Assembly: GCA_963792075.1 (NCBI GenBank)
Contig: CAWBUW010000012.1
Span: 2,604,001-2,668,000 of the forward strand
DNA length: 64,000 nt
Direction: 5' to 3'
From: CAWBUW01 sp963792075
Lineage (GTDB): Bacteria > Chloroflexota > Anaerolineae > Anaerolineales > UBA4823
Positions 16,988 through 24,900 of this stretch are shown piece after piece (position 1 is the stretch's first letter; each line of letters begins with the position of its first letter). Both the position numbers and the translations under genes were made by a program. The notes beneath the pieces were generated by a model. That model ran no database searches, was not told the origin of the DNA, and saw nothing but the letters and a program-made list of their open reading frames with translations.

Positions 16988-19591
16988 TTATAATTTCCCA
17001 AGCCCAAACTGAACCGGGGATGGGAGGTTTACACCGGAGGCGCCAATATGCCAGATGGTGTCGAATGCGGCCTGGCGAACTGGTTCCAGGCTGCCAAAAA
17101 AGACACTATAGAGCCGGTGTACTCCATACTCGTTGCCGTGCAAGCGTAAGTACTCCATGGCCGCAAGCTTTTCCTTTTCATCCCCATTTTCGATGGCTTT
17201 GAAGATCAGGTCCATTGCAGGTTTGCCAGGTTGCACGCCGACCCCTTGTTTACCGGCGAATTCGATTAACCAGGGCAGGTTCGTAACCGGTGGGAGTGGC
17301 TTGGGGATGTAAGGGTTCGGACTGCGCAAAGTTTCCATGGCGTGTGCAGCCGCATTGCGTACCACCCATTGGCCATCTTCAACGGCCATTTTTTCGAGTG
17401 TACTGGTGAAAGCGGGTTGGTTCAAGCGCATATAGCCAAAGACGACCGAGCGCCGTACCAGCAGGTCTTCCACAGTCGCACCTTCCTGGATGGTTGGGAT
17501 GCCTTCTTCGGTGTTGTTCACCAGGGATTCGGCCGCGGCGCGGCGCATCAATTCAGTACCCTGCAGCAGCGTTGTCACAACCGCATCCAGCGCGGGTTTA
17601 TTCCCGATGCCGACTAAAGCCAGGCAAGCTGATTTCCCTACTAAGGGATCCGGATCTTCAATAAGCGCTTCCAGTTCTTGCACGGCTTTCGCATCGCAAA
17701 TCAACCCGCATCCTAATGCCCCCAGCCGGCGTAAATTAGGCTGGTCAGAGCGCAGCCATTGCCGGAAAAGCGAGCCAATCCCAGGATCGCCCGACAGCCC
17801 CAGGGCGCACAGCGCACGTGATACCAGGCCGAGCGAGAGATTTTCTTTTTGGATCAGAGTTGCCAGGGCGCGCAAAAGGTTGGCACGCCAGGGCGCATGC
17901 TTGGGAGATATGCGCAGCCAGCGGGCCATACGGAACAAATCTCGATGGAGAATATCTTCCTGGGATTTGGGGAGCAAGACATTGACCAAGCCGGACAGGT
18001 CGGCAAAACACCCTGCAAAACTCAAAGTCTGCCATTTACCGGGCCAGTCAGGCTGCCCAACCAGTGCTGTGACATTTCCTTCTGCAGCTAAGGCGTGGCC
18101 CGCCAGGAACGCCATAAAAAGTGGGTGGAAGAAGCGTAATCGTGAATTGGCCTGGCTCACCAGTACGCCATTTTTAATGAACAGGGAAATCAATTGAGAG
18201 CCACTGCTCGCGGGCTGGGCCGCCTTAACAGGTTTCTTTTTACTCTTCTTAATCTTTTTACTTTCTTTGCTCTCTTCACTCACTACACTCTCTTCACCCT
18301 CTGGAGCTGGAGAGACTTCTTCAGCAGGCTCGGGGGCAATCTCTTCTTCCTCTTCAGGGACAGCCGCGATGAAAGTTTCAAATTCTGAAATTTTCGCCCG
18401 GATATCTTCCTGGGAAGCCGCCACTTTCATATTGTTGATCATGAGAACTGCCGCACGCTCCAAAGCCGGCCGGCTATTGGGGATATTGGCAGTCAGGCGA
18501 CGCAGGTGAGTATCGATGAGGCTGGGCAGGTCATTGCCAAGCATATCCCCCGCAAATGTGGACCAGACTTTCAAGGTAATCTCGAAGGGGGTTGGGTGAC
18601 TCTCTCGGCTTTTGAGCCAGTGGTTTAGCAACATCGTGTCGATGAATTCGGATGCACCCGGCATTAAGGAAGCGATATGCTTATTCCAGAGAACATCCCA
18701 TTGATCGATGAACTGCACACACTGCTGTTCATTCCAGGCAGCTATTGCCAGGGGCATGAATCCAAGCTGGTTCAGGCCGGCATAGTTGTCAGAAGATCCG
18801 GCGGCAACGACCTGTAGACCAGGGTATTTTTGTAGAAGCTGCTGCAACCAGGGGAGGATTTTGGCCGTTTCTTCAACGGGCAGCTCGTCCAAACCGTCCA
18901 GGAGAAGCAAGGCATGACTGGTCTCCAGTGCCGTCCTTACCAGCTCAGGCAAACGCGGTAGGGCCAGCGTTGAGGCGTATGAGCTGATTGCATTTGTGAT
19001 CGGGTCATAGATTTCTTTGGGGGGAGTCTGGAGTGAAATGTCCACGATATGGACAAACAGAGGCAGGCGGCCCTTCAATGCTCCTGCAGCAGGGTTGTTG
19101 CGCGCCAGAAGGTTGGCCAGGTAGGCCAGCGCGGTGCTCTTCCCTGTGCCGGGTTGGCCGATCATAACGATGTTAGCGCCCTCAGAGAGCGCGTCTGTCA
19201 GTGAGAGAGTCGGAGAACCATACCAACTGGCAAGCTCTGGCCAATCTGGCATATAGGGAATCGCCTCGTTGGTGATGTCCAGGTAAATGTTTTCCACATC
19301 CGTGTCTGCACTGAGCAGCGGAGACATCAGGCGTGGCTCGATGAGGATTTCATCCAAAGAGAAAAGGGAAGAGGCCAGGTGCTGGCGTTGAATATAGTTG
19401 ACGGTATCATTGCGCAACCGGTTTTCGGTGCTGATTGTCAGGCTGGCGCGAGCGGCCTCCGCTTGTTTCTTGGCCCAACGGATCAATTCTGGGATCATGA
19501 CACGCAAGCGCAAAACCACCGCCATGAACAAGGCGCCGGCGAGAAAGCCAAACCAAAAAGATGAACGTTCGAATTGGAAATTACTGAACAC
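16988..19591 (-). CDS. Membrane-anchored NACHT NTPase with HEAT-like repeats
   Basis: 867 residues. One N-terminal helix (about 12-28), then a STAND/NACHT NTPase with Walker A GQPGTGKS (145-152, K151) and Walker B LLLLDGLDE (228-236), whose paired acidic pattern is NACHT-like. After a winged-helix-like region comes a highly charged linker (Glu-rich then Lys-rich, about 415-465) and about 350 residues of HEAT-type repeats (for example PDPLVGKSACLALVGIG). Such proteins are signal-responsive scaffolds; some bacterial NACHT proteins defend against phage, but no effector domain is recognised here. GTG start with a GAGGT ribosome site. It lies 36 bases after the Zn-ribbon gene in the same operon. 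Confidence 0.82.
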   Translation of the reverse strand: MFSNFQFERSSFWFGFLAGALFMAVVLRLRVMIPELIRWAKKQAEAARASLTISTENRLRNDTVNYIQRQHLASSLFSLDEILIEPRLMSPLLSADTDVENIYLDITNEAIPYMPDWPELASWYGSPTLSLTDALSEGANIVMIGQPGTGKSTALAYLANLLARNNPAAGALKGRLPLFVHIVDISLQTPPKEIYDPITNAISSYASTLALPRLPELVRTALETSHALLLLDGLDELPVEETAKILPWLQQLLQKYPGLQVVAAGSSDNYAGLNQLGFMPLAIAAWNEQQCVQFIDQWDVLWNKHIASLMPGASEFIDTMLLNHWLKSRESHPTPFEITLKVWSTFAGDMLGNDLPSLIDTHLRRLTANIPNSRPALERAAVLMINNMKVAASQEDIRAKISEFETFIAAVPEEEEEIAPEPAEEVSPAPEGEESVVSEESKESKKIKKSKKKPVKAAQPASSGSQLISLFIKNGVLVSQANSRLRFFHPLFMAFLAGHALAAEGNVTALVGQPDWPGKWQTLSFAGCFADLSGLVNVLLPKSQEDILHRDLFRMARWLRISPKHAPWRANLLRALATLIQKENLSLGLVSRALCALGLSGDPGIGSLFRQWLRSDQPNLRRLGALGCGLICDAKAVQELEALIEDPDPLVGKSACLALVGIGNKPALDAVVTTLLQGTELMRRAAAESLVNNTEEGIPTIQEGATVEDLLVRRSVVFGYMRLNQPAFTSTLEKMAVEDGQWVVRNAAAHAMETLRSPNPYIPKPLPPVTNLPWLIEFAGKQGVGVQPGKPAMDLIFKAIENGDEKEKLAAMEYLRLHGNEYGVHRLYSVFFGSLEPVRQAAFDTIWHIGASGVNLPSPVQFGLGKL

Positions 19592-19627
19592 AGGATTACC
19601 TCACTGTAAGGGATGGACCTGGATAAA

Positions 19628-20332
19628 TTAACCGGGATATAAGATGCGCCCGCAAGAAGCGCAGCGAGCTAACAGGCTGGGAGCATTGGCTGCCTGTAGC
19701 AGGGCAGGAGTCAAGGATGCTCCACAAGCTCCACAAGTACTACGGTCGGCGATCTTTGCAACGGCAACCCCACTGCGAGTTTTACGCAGTTGCTGGTAAA
19801 CGGCAATATCTGCAGGCGAAATCGTATTTTCTGCTGCCTGGCGTTCAACATTAAGTCGCTCGCGGGTCTGCTCCAGCCGGGTAAGCTCACCCCGCAGTTG
19901 AGCGTTTTGTTCCTCTGAGTGCGCCTGGACCTGGAAGTACTCCTGGCGGGCGGCTGCAGCTTTGGCTTCTAGCTCCTCGACCGCTAACATGGTCTCGAGT
20001 TGACGATCTTCCAATGTGCTCAGGTGGCGCTTCAACGAAGCAGACTCTTGCTGCAAATCCTGGAGTTCTTTCGGATTGCGCACCTTCCCCCCATAGAGTG
20101 CGGCCTCGGTCTGTTCGATCTTTATTTTTTGATCCTGGACATGCGCCTCTGCCTGGCGCAGAGATTTATATTCTGCCTGTAAGGCTGCCTCAGCCGCGCT
20201 CATCTGGGATTCGGCCGCCTGGATGGCGGTTGTATCTGCCAGCGCAGATTGCACCTCCTGGATACGTTGGGAGGTTTGATCGAGCTGTGAATCGATTTGC
20301 TGCAGGCGGTAGAGGTTTAAAGAAAGACTCAT
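19628..20332 (-). CDS. Coiled-coil protein with C4 zinc ribbon
   Basis: 234 residues. An N-terminal antiparallel coiled coil (about 5-170; QLDQTSQRIQEVQSAL, QDQKIKIEQTEAAL) is followed by a short linker and a C-terminal CGACG..CASCGR zinc ribbon. It matches the widespread 'zinc ribbon domain-containing/CT398-like' family, whose function is unclear. The frame is open upstream, but the promoter -10 is immediately before ATG 20332, so that is the start and the mRNA appears leaderless. It is co-transcribed with the NACHT gene. Confidence 0.85.
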   Translation of the reverse strand: MSLSLNLYRLQQIDSQLDQTSQRIQEVQSALADTTAIQAAESQMSAAEAALQAEYKSLRQAEAHVQDQKIKIEQTEAALYGGKVRNPKELQDLQQESASLKRHLSTLEDRQLETMLAVEELEAKAAAARQEYFQVQAHSEEQNAQLRGELTRLEQTRERLNVERQAAENTISPADIAVYQQLRKTRSGVAVAKIADRSTCGACGASLTPALLQAANAPSLLARCASCGRILYPG

Positions 20333-20338
20333 GTAGAG

Positions 20339-20367
20339 ATTATAGAGGCGGTTGGCTTGAAAGGCAA
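20339..20367 (-). promoter_or_regulatory. Promoter of the Zn-ribbon/NACHT operon (leaderless)
   Basis: Minus strand TTGCCT (20367-20362), 17-base spacer, TATAAT (20344-20339). The expected start point falls on the A of ATG 20332. Confidence 0.65.
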
Positions 20368-20384
20368 GGGCTGGCTGGTATAAT
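20357..20384 (+). promoter_or_regulatory. Promoter of the FN3/HprK-like gene pair
   Basis: Plus strand TTGAAA (20357-20362), 16-base spacer, TATAAT (20379-20384). Transcription would start near 20391, three bases before ATG 20394. Its -35 abuts that of the divergent promoter. Confidence 0.6.
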
Positions 20385-20393
20385 TTTAGCATC

Positions 20394-20894
20394 ATGAAGC
20401 GCTCCTGGCCCGCTTTCCTAACTTACAGCTTTGTTGTTTTATTGGCGGGGTTATTGGTTTTGTATGGCTGGCGCGCCTATCAGACCCCCGAAATTATTAT
20501 CGAATGGTCCACTGCCAGTGAATTGGATACGGTAGGGTACAACCTGTATCGCAGCCAGGCAGAGGACCAAACAGGAGAGAAGGTCAATCAAAACCTGATC
20601 CCCGCAGGGGGCGATCCGCTTTCTGGCAGCGATTATTCATTTGTAGATAAGCAGGTAAATGCAGGGCAAAGGTATTACTACTGGCTGGAGGACGTAGGAC
20701 CAACCGGCAACACGAACCGGCATGGACCGATCCAGGTTGAGGCCAAAAGAGAGTGGGGAGGGCTGCTGGCAGTAGCCCTGGGTGTGGTTATGTTAGGATC
20801 CGTCGTTTATAGGCCATTGCGCAGGTTGGTTCACCGGCAGCACGCCTCAAAAATCGAGCCTCTGGAAGAATCTTCAACGCATCCCCTTCAATGA
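20394..20894 (+). CDS. Membrane-anchored FN3-like domain protein
   Basis: 166 residues. N-terminal helix (about 8-28), an extracytoplasmic beta-sandwich of about 95 residues with the pattern IEWSTASELDTVGYNLYRS and YYYWLEDVG, then a second helix (about 125-147) and a short basic cytoplasmic tail. The WxTAxELxTxGY pattern recurs in the protein at 27101-28058, so the two are probably related. No function is known. It overlaps the HprK-like gene by 4 bases. Confidence 0.75.
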   Translation: MKRSWPAFLTYSFVVLLAGLLVLYGWRAYQTPEIIIEWSTASELDTVGYNLYRSQAEDQTGEKVNQNLIPAGGDPLSGSDYSFVDKQVNAGQRYYYWLEDVGPTGNTNRHGPIQVEAKREWGGLLAVALGVVMLGSVVYRPLRRLVHRQHASKIEPLEESSTHPLQ

Positions 20895-21691
20895 AGACAC
20901 CGGTTGTACCCCTTAAGGTTGGGCAGATCGACATCGACCTGGTCTTTGAGCAGGGTGGCTTGGACGAGGTATTCCACCAGAAGTACGGATTGTTCCTCCG
21001 CACTGGCGGAGGAGATGGCTTTCCTGTCCACATTGCCTGGCAAGCTTCCGGCCTGATCCCGGCGCAGATGGATATGCAGTTAGATTATTCACCGGGAGTC
21101 ATCGAAGTCCATGCTCCTGGGTATGATGGAGAATTCCGTGAAGACCTGGGCGCTCATCTGTGCCTGGAATCGGCAGAGCCAACGAGTGGGATTGATTATT
21201 TTTTACGCGTGGTTATCGCGGCTCTGGCGTTCCAGGCTGGAGGGCTGATGATGCATGGCGCAGGGATCCTGCGCCGCGGCATGGGATATATATTTTTCGG
21301 CCATTCAGGCAGCGGCAAAACGACGGTCTCGCGCTTATCCCAACAGGTCGTGGTATTGAATGACGATTTTCTTGTACTCCATCCTGTCGAAAAGACGTGG
21401 ATGGCGTATGCTACACCCTTCTGGCATGCTGCCCAGGTGAAACCCAGCAACCGATCCATGCAAGTAAACAGCCTGTACAGGTTGGTAAAGGATCATTCGG
21501 TCTACCTGGAAGCGATGACGCCTGCTCAAGCAGTAGGAGAGATGGTGGCAAATATTCCCATCAGCTCCGGGGATCCGGCGCGGCTGCCTGAAGTAATGGA
21601 ACGCTGCCGGCAAATCAGCGCTGCAGCGCCTGTGTATTGGCTTCATTTTCTAAAAGATGACTCATTTTGGAAGGTGATTGATCGTGGATAG
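20891..21691 (+). CDS. HprK-like P-loop kinase
   Basis: 266 residues. A central P-loop GHSGSGKT (K143) follows MMHGAGILRRG, and a VVLNDDFLVLHP segment follows, as in the C-terminal domain of HPr kinase/phosphorylase and of the HprK-related kinases found beside RiPP clusters. It lacks the N-terminal domain of true HprK and no HPr gene is near. A PqqD-like protein and a small peptide are encoded in the same cluster, so a peptide-modifying or regulatory kinase is more likely than sugar control (inference). ATGA overlap with the FN3-like gene shows coupling. Confidence 0.75.
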   Translation: MKTPVVPLKVGQIDIDLVFEQGGLDEVFHQKYGLFLRTGGGDGFPVHIAWQASGLIPAQMDMQLDYSPGVIEVHAPGYDGEFREDLGAHLCLESAEPTSGIDYFLRVVIAALAFQAGGLMMHGAGILRRGMGYIFFGHSGSGKTTVSRLSQQVVVLNDDFLVLHPVEKTWMAYATPFWHAAQVKPSNRSMQVNSLYRLVKDHSVYLEAMTPAQAVGEMVANIPISSGDPARLPEVMERCRQISAAAPVYWLHFLKDDSFWKVIDRG

Positions 21692-21693
21692 AA

Positions 21694-21702
21694 TGATATA
21701 AT
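21694..21702 (+). promoter_or_regulatory. Extended -10 promoter before the precursor peptide
   Basis: TGATATAAT (TGnTATAAT). No good -35 is seen at the normal distance, as expected for an extended -10. Transcription would start near 21709 and put the 21748-21794 hairpin in the leader of the small peptide gene. Confidence 0.45.
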
Positions 21703-21747
21703 CTGTGCCTTATAAATCTATATTATCGTCAATTCGGGTGTAAGGAA

Positions 21748-21794
21748 TTAGGGGGTTGTTTTGGGCGGTAAATCCGCCCAAAACAACCCCCTAA
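21748..21794. repeat. 21-bp perfect hairpin with TAAAT loop
   Basis: Stem 21748-21768 with 21774-21794. It lies between the HprK-like gene and the small peptide gene. Its arm (GGGGGTTGTTTTGGGCGG) is similar to those of the hairpins at 33354 and 54122, so these three look like one repeat subfamily. It may terminate the upstream gene or act in the leader of the next. Confidence 0.85.
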
Positions 21795-21829
21795 AATAAC
21801 CGTTTCTCAATTAAAGGGTGCTATCATTT

Positions 21830-21985
21830 ATGAACCATTCAGAAGCAGAACCAGAACGCAAAGTTTACGTGAAACCCGGCTTTGTGCTGGAAACAGAGCT
21901 TGATATTAATGCCTCCTCTGGTATCGTACCGCAGCCGCGCCCGGATGGATTCCCGGTTGACCCGGGGAAATTGCTCTACCCATAA
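21830..21985 (+). CDS. 51-residue RiPP-precursor-like peptide
   Basis: Not assigned to a named family. It has a charged N-terminus (about 1-11), then VYVKPGFVLETELDINA (12-28) and a Pro-rich C-terminus with PQPRPDGFPVDPG (34-46) ending LLYP. The Tyr-x-x-Pro pattern followed by a hydrophobic/acidic stretch resembles leader regions that bind PqqD-like RRE domains in lasso and related peptides. A ribosome site AAAGGGTG lies upstream of ATG 21830. It ends 8 bases before a secreted C25 peptidase gene, and a PqqD gene and an HprK-like kinase are in the cluster. If residue 31 (Gly) were the core start, Asp39 would be at position 9, but no lasso cyclase is visible. Confidence 0.65.
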   Translation: MNHSEAEPERKVYVKPGFVLETELDINASSGIVPQPRPDGFPVDPGKLLYP

Positions 21986-21993
21986 AACGATAA

Positions 21994-24900
21994 ATGATGG
22001 GACAAAAACGTCCGCCTCGATCATTTAAGATGGTTGCATTTGGGCTATTGATTGCTTTGGTCCTCCAAACGACGCTTAATTCCCCTCTTACCGGCATGGG
22101 GATGCAAGCCGGAGAGCAAAGTGATCCGTCGGGTATTACAGCTCCTGGCCCGCGGCTGGAATTGTCTACCCAGGAACGCATCGTTGTCTCTCTGGTCCCT
22201 CCGGACGCCGAGGCCCTTTTGGATTGGACACAATCCCCGGTTGGAGGAGAAAATACGAATCTTGGCGAAGTGACGGCGAGTTCCGCTGCCGGTACACCCC
22301 GTCTACCGGTCTATCGCAGCCTGGTTGGGATTCCGGGCGATGCTGAATATGAATTAGTGGTTTCCGCTGCGCCAAGGGTCGCTTTGGATGGCAGGTACGA
22401 TATCCCCGCGGTGGCGCAACCCGTTCCGATCCAGGAAGAGGATGTGCTCCAGAGCCGTTGGGCAGCGCTGCCGGATGCGGCGGTGTATCAAAGCGCACAG
22501 CCTTATCCGGAAGCGCCGGTGAAGATCGTATCCGATTCCTGGTTCCGCAACCAGCGTGTGGTGATGGTGGAATTCTACCCGCTGCAATACGCGCCCGCAG
22601 TCGGCGAAGTCTACTGGTATCCTTCTTTACGCGCCGATATCCGTTTGAAAACAAAAGCTCCGGGCCCATCAGCTCATTTGAACACGCCTGCTGCCGGCGC
22701 GTCCGGTGCGGCGGACCTTTACGACGGTACCTTGAGCCGCCTGTTGATCAACTACACGACGGCACAAAACTGGCAAGGGATGCCACAAGAAGCGCCCCTG
22801 GTGAACAACTTCCCGATCGCAGATGGACAGCCCGGCCTGAAGATTGTGGTGGATCACAATGGCATTTATCGGGTAACTTACGAAGACCTGGTTGCTGCTG
22901 GGATGGATGTGAGTCAGGTTGATCCTGAATATTTGCACCTGATCAACATCCAATCTGAGATCGCGTATGAGTTTGATGGAAATGATAACCATCAGTTCGA
23001 TGCGGGTGAAAGCCTGTTGTTCTATGGCGAAGAACTCCCCAGCCAGCGCCTGGAAATGATCTACCAGCAGATCATGGCTCCCTGGATTTCTCAATGTCCA
23101 ACTGTGTGTAAGATCAGCGAGTTGATTGAGAACTATACCGAAGAGAATGTTTACTGGTTATATGTCGGTCAGACGCCCGGTTTACGGATGCAATCTGTGA
23201 GTGGAGCGCCTGTGAATTCGTATTCTGTCCCTGAATACTTTTCCGATACTCAGTATGGGGAAGAAGATCTTATCTGGTCCCCCAATCATTTTACCAGCTC
23301 AGATGTGTGGTTTTGGACCCGCGCCCGGTTCTCGTCCGGTACACTTGCCTATACCATGCCCATTACACTGGGCGTGATTGCGCCGACCGGCACTCCGGCG
23401 GTGGTGCGAGGTGAGTTATTCTCACATAATAATATTAACCATCGAACTCTATTCTCTTTAAACTCCAACCTGATCCTGGATTCATCCTGGGCAGGCAAGA
23501 AACGTTATGTGTTCGAGCAGTCAGTTTCTCCGGCAATCCTGCAAAATGGAAGAAATGACCTGCGCTGGGAAACCCGCATTGTTTCAAGTGCAGAGTTTAT
23601 CCTCTTCGACCGCTATCAGGTGACTTATGACCGGCAGTTTGTTGCCGGACAGGACCGCCTGTCGTTTAATTACCTGGCTCCTGGATTATGGCAATACCAG
23701 GTGAAAGGACTTGCGAGCGACGATGCCGTAGCCCTCGATATCACGGATCCGCTGCAGCCTAAAAAGATCACCGGTGTGAATATCACAAACGATGGGGGTG
23801 GCTTCAAAGCCGCGTTTGAGCTGACCCAATCCGCCCCCGTGCGTATCATCGTGGCGGGCGCCGCGGCGGGGGTGGAATCGCCGAAATCCCTGCGTTGGTA
23901 TATCCCTCCTGAGCTGGAGCCTGCGGGCGGCGCGGATTATATCTTCATTACCCATCACGATTTCATCACCGCCACGCAGGCACTGGCAGACTACCGGGCT
24001 TCTCAAGGTTTGCGGACGGTGGTGGTGGATGTGGCAGATGTCTATGACCAGTTCAACTATGGCATCTACCACCCGATGGCAATTCGCAATTACCTGGAAA
24101 GAGCGATGCTCACCTGGCCCGGCAAAGCACCCAGTTACGTCTTGTTGGTCGGTGGGGGGTCTTTCGAAATTCGACAACGCGAGAACTTATACGTCGATGA
24201 GCCCAATTATATTCCACCCGTATTGGGAATCATCGATCCCTGGCAAGGAGAAATCGATGGCACCAGTTTACTCGCGGCCGTGATTGGCACCGATATCGTA
24301 CCCGATTTAGCCATCGGCCGCCTGCCGGTTAACTCTGCGGCAGACGTGAATGCGGTGGTGGCGAAAACGATAGCCTATGAGGGTTCTGCAAAGATACTGT
24401 GGCAGCGGAATATTGTCTATATTGCGGACAAAACAGCCTCAGCGGGGAATTTTGAGGCCTCATCTGACAAGCTGGCAGCCGCATACACCCCTCCAGGGTA
24501 TACAGCGTCCAAAATCTACGTCTCGCAGTACGGGCCGGCCATCACGAATGCAATTATCGCCAAATTGAACACAGATGGGGCTTTGCTGGTCAATTACACA
24601 GGGCATGGCGCCATCCCCAATTGGGCCAGCGGCCCGACCGTGTTTTCCCGGGATAATGTATCCGTCTTGAACAACGGCGCAATGCTCCCGGTTGTGCTTT
24701 CCTGGACCTGCCTGGATGGCTATTTCTATTACCCATATGCCCCCGCGCTTTCTATTCAACAAACTCCATCTTTGGTGGAGAATTTCTTGCTGACCGGCGG
24801 AAAAGGCGCGGTAGCTACATTCTCCCCCACCGGGTTAGGCGTGGCCACCGGGCACGATTTCCTGGCCGAAGGCTTTTACAACTCGATCTTCGTGGATGGG

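Noticed and set aside
21830..21985. Classical lasso peptide call
   Set aside because: No B2 peptidase or asparagine-synthase-like cyclase is encoded nearby; only the leader-like motif and ring arithmetic fit.
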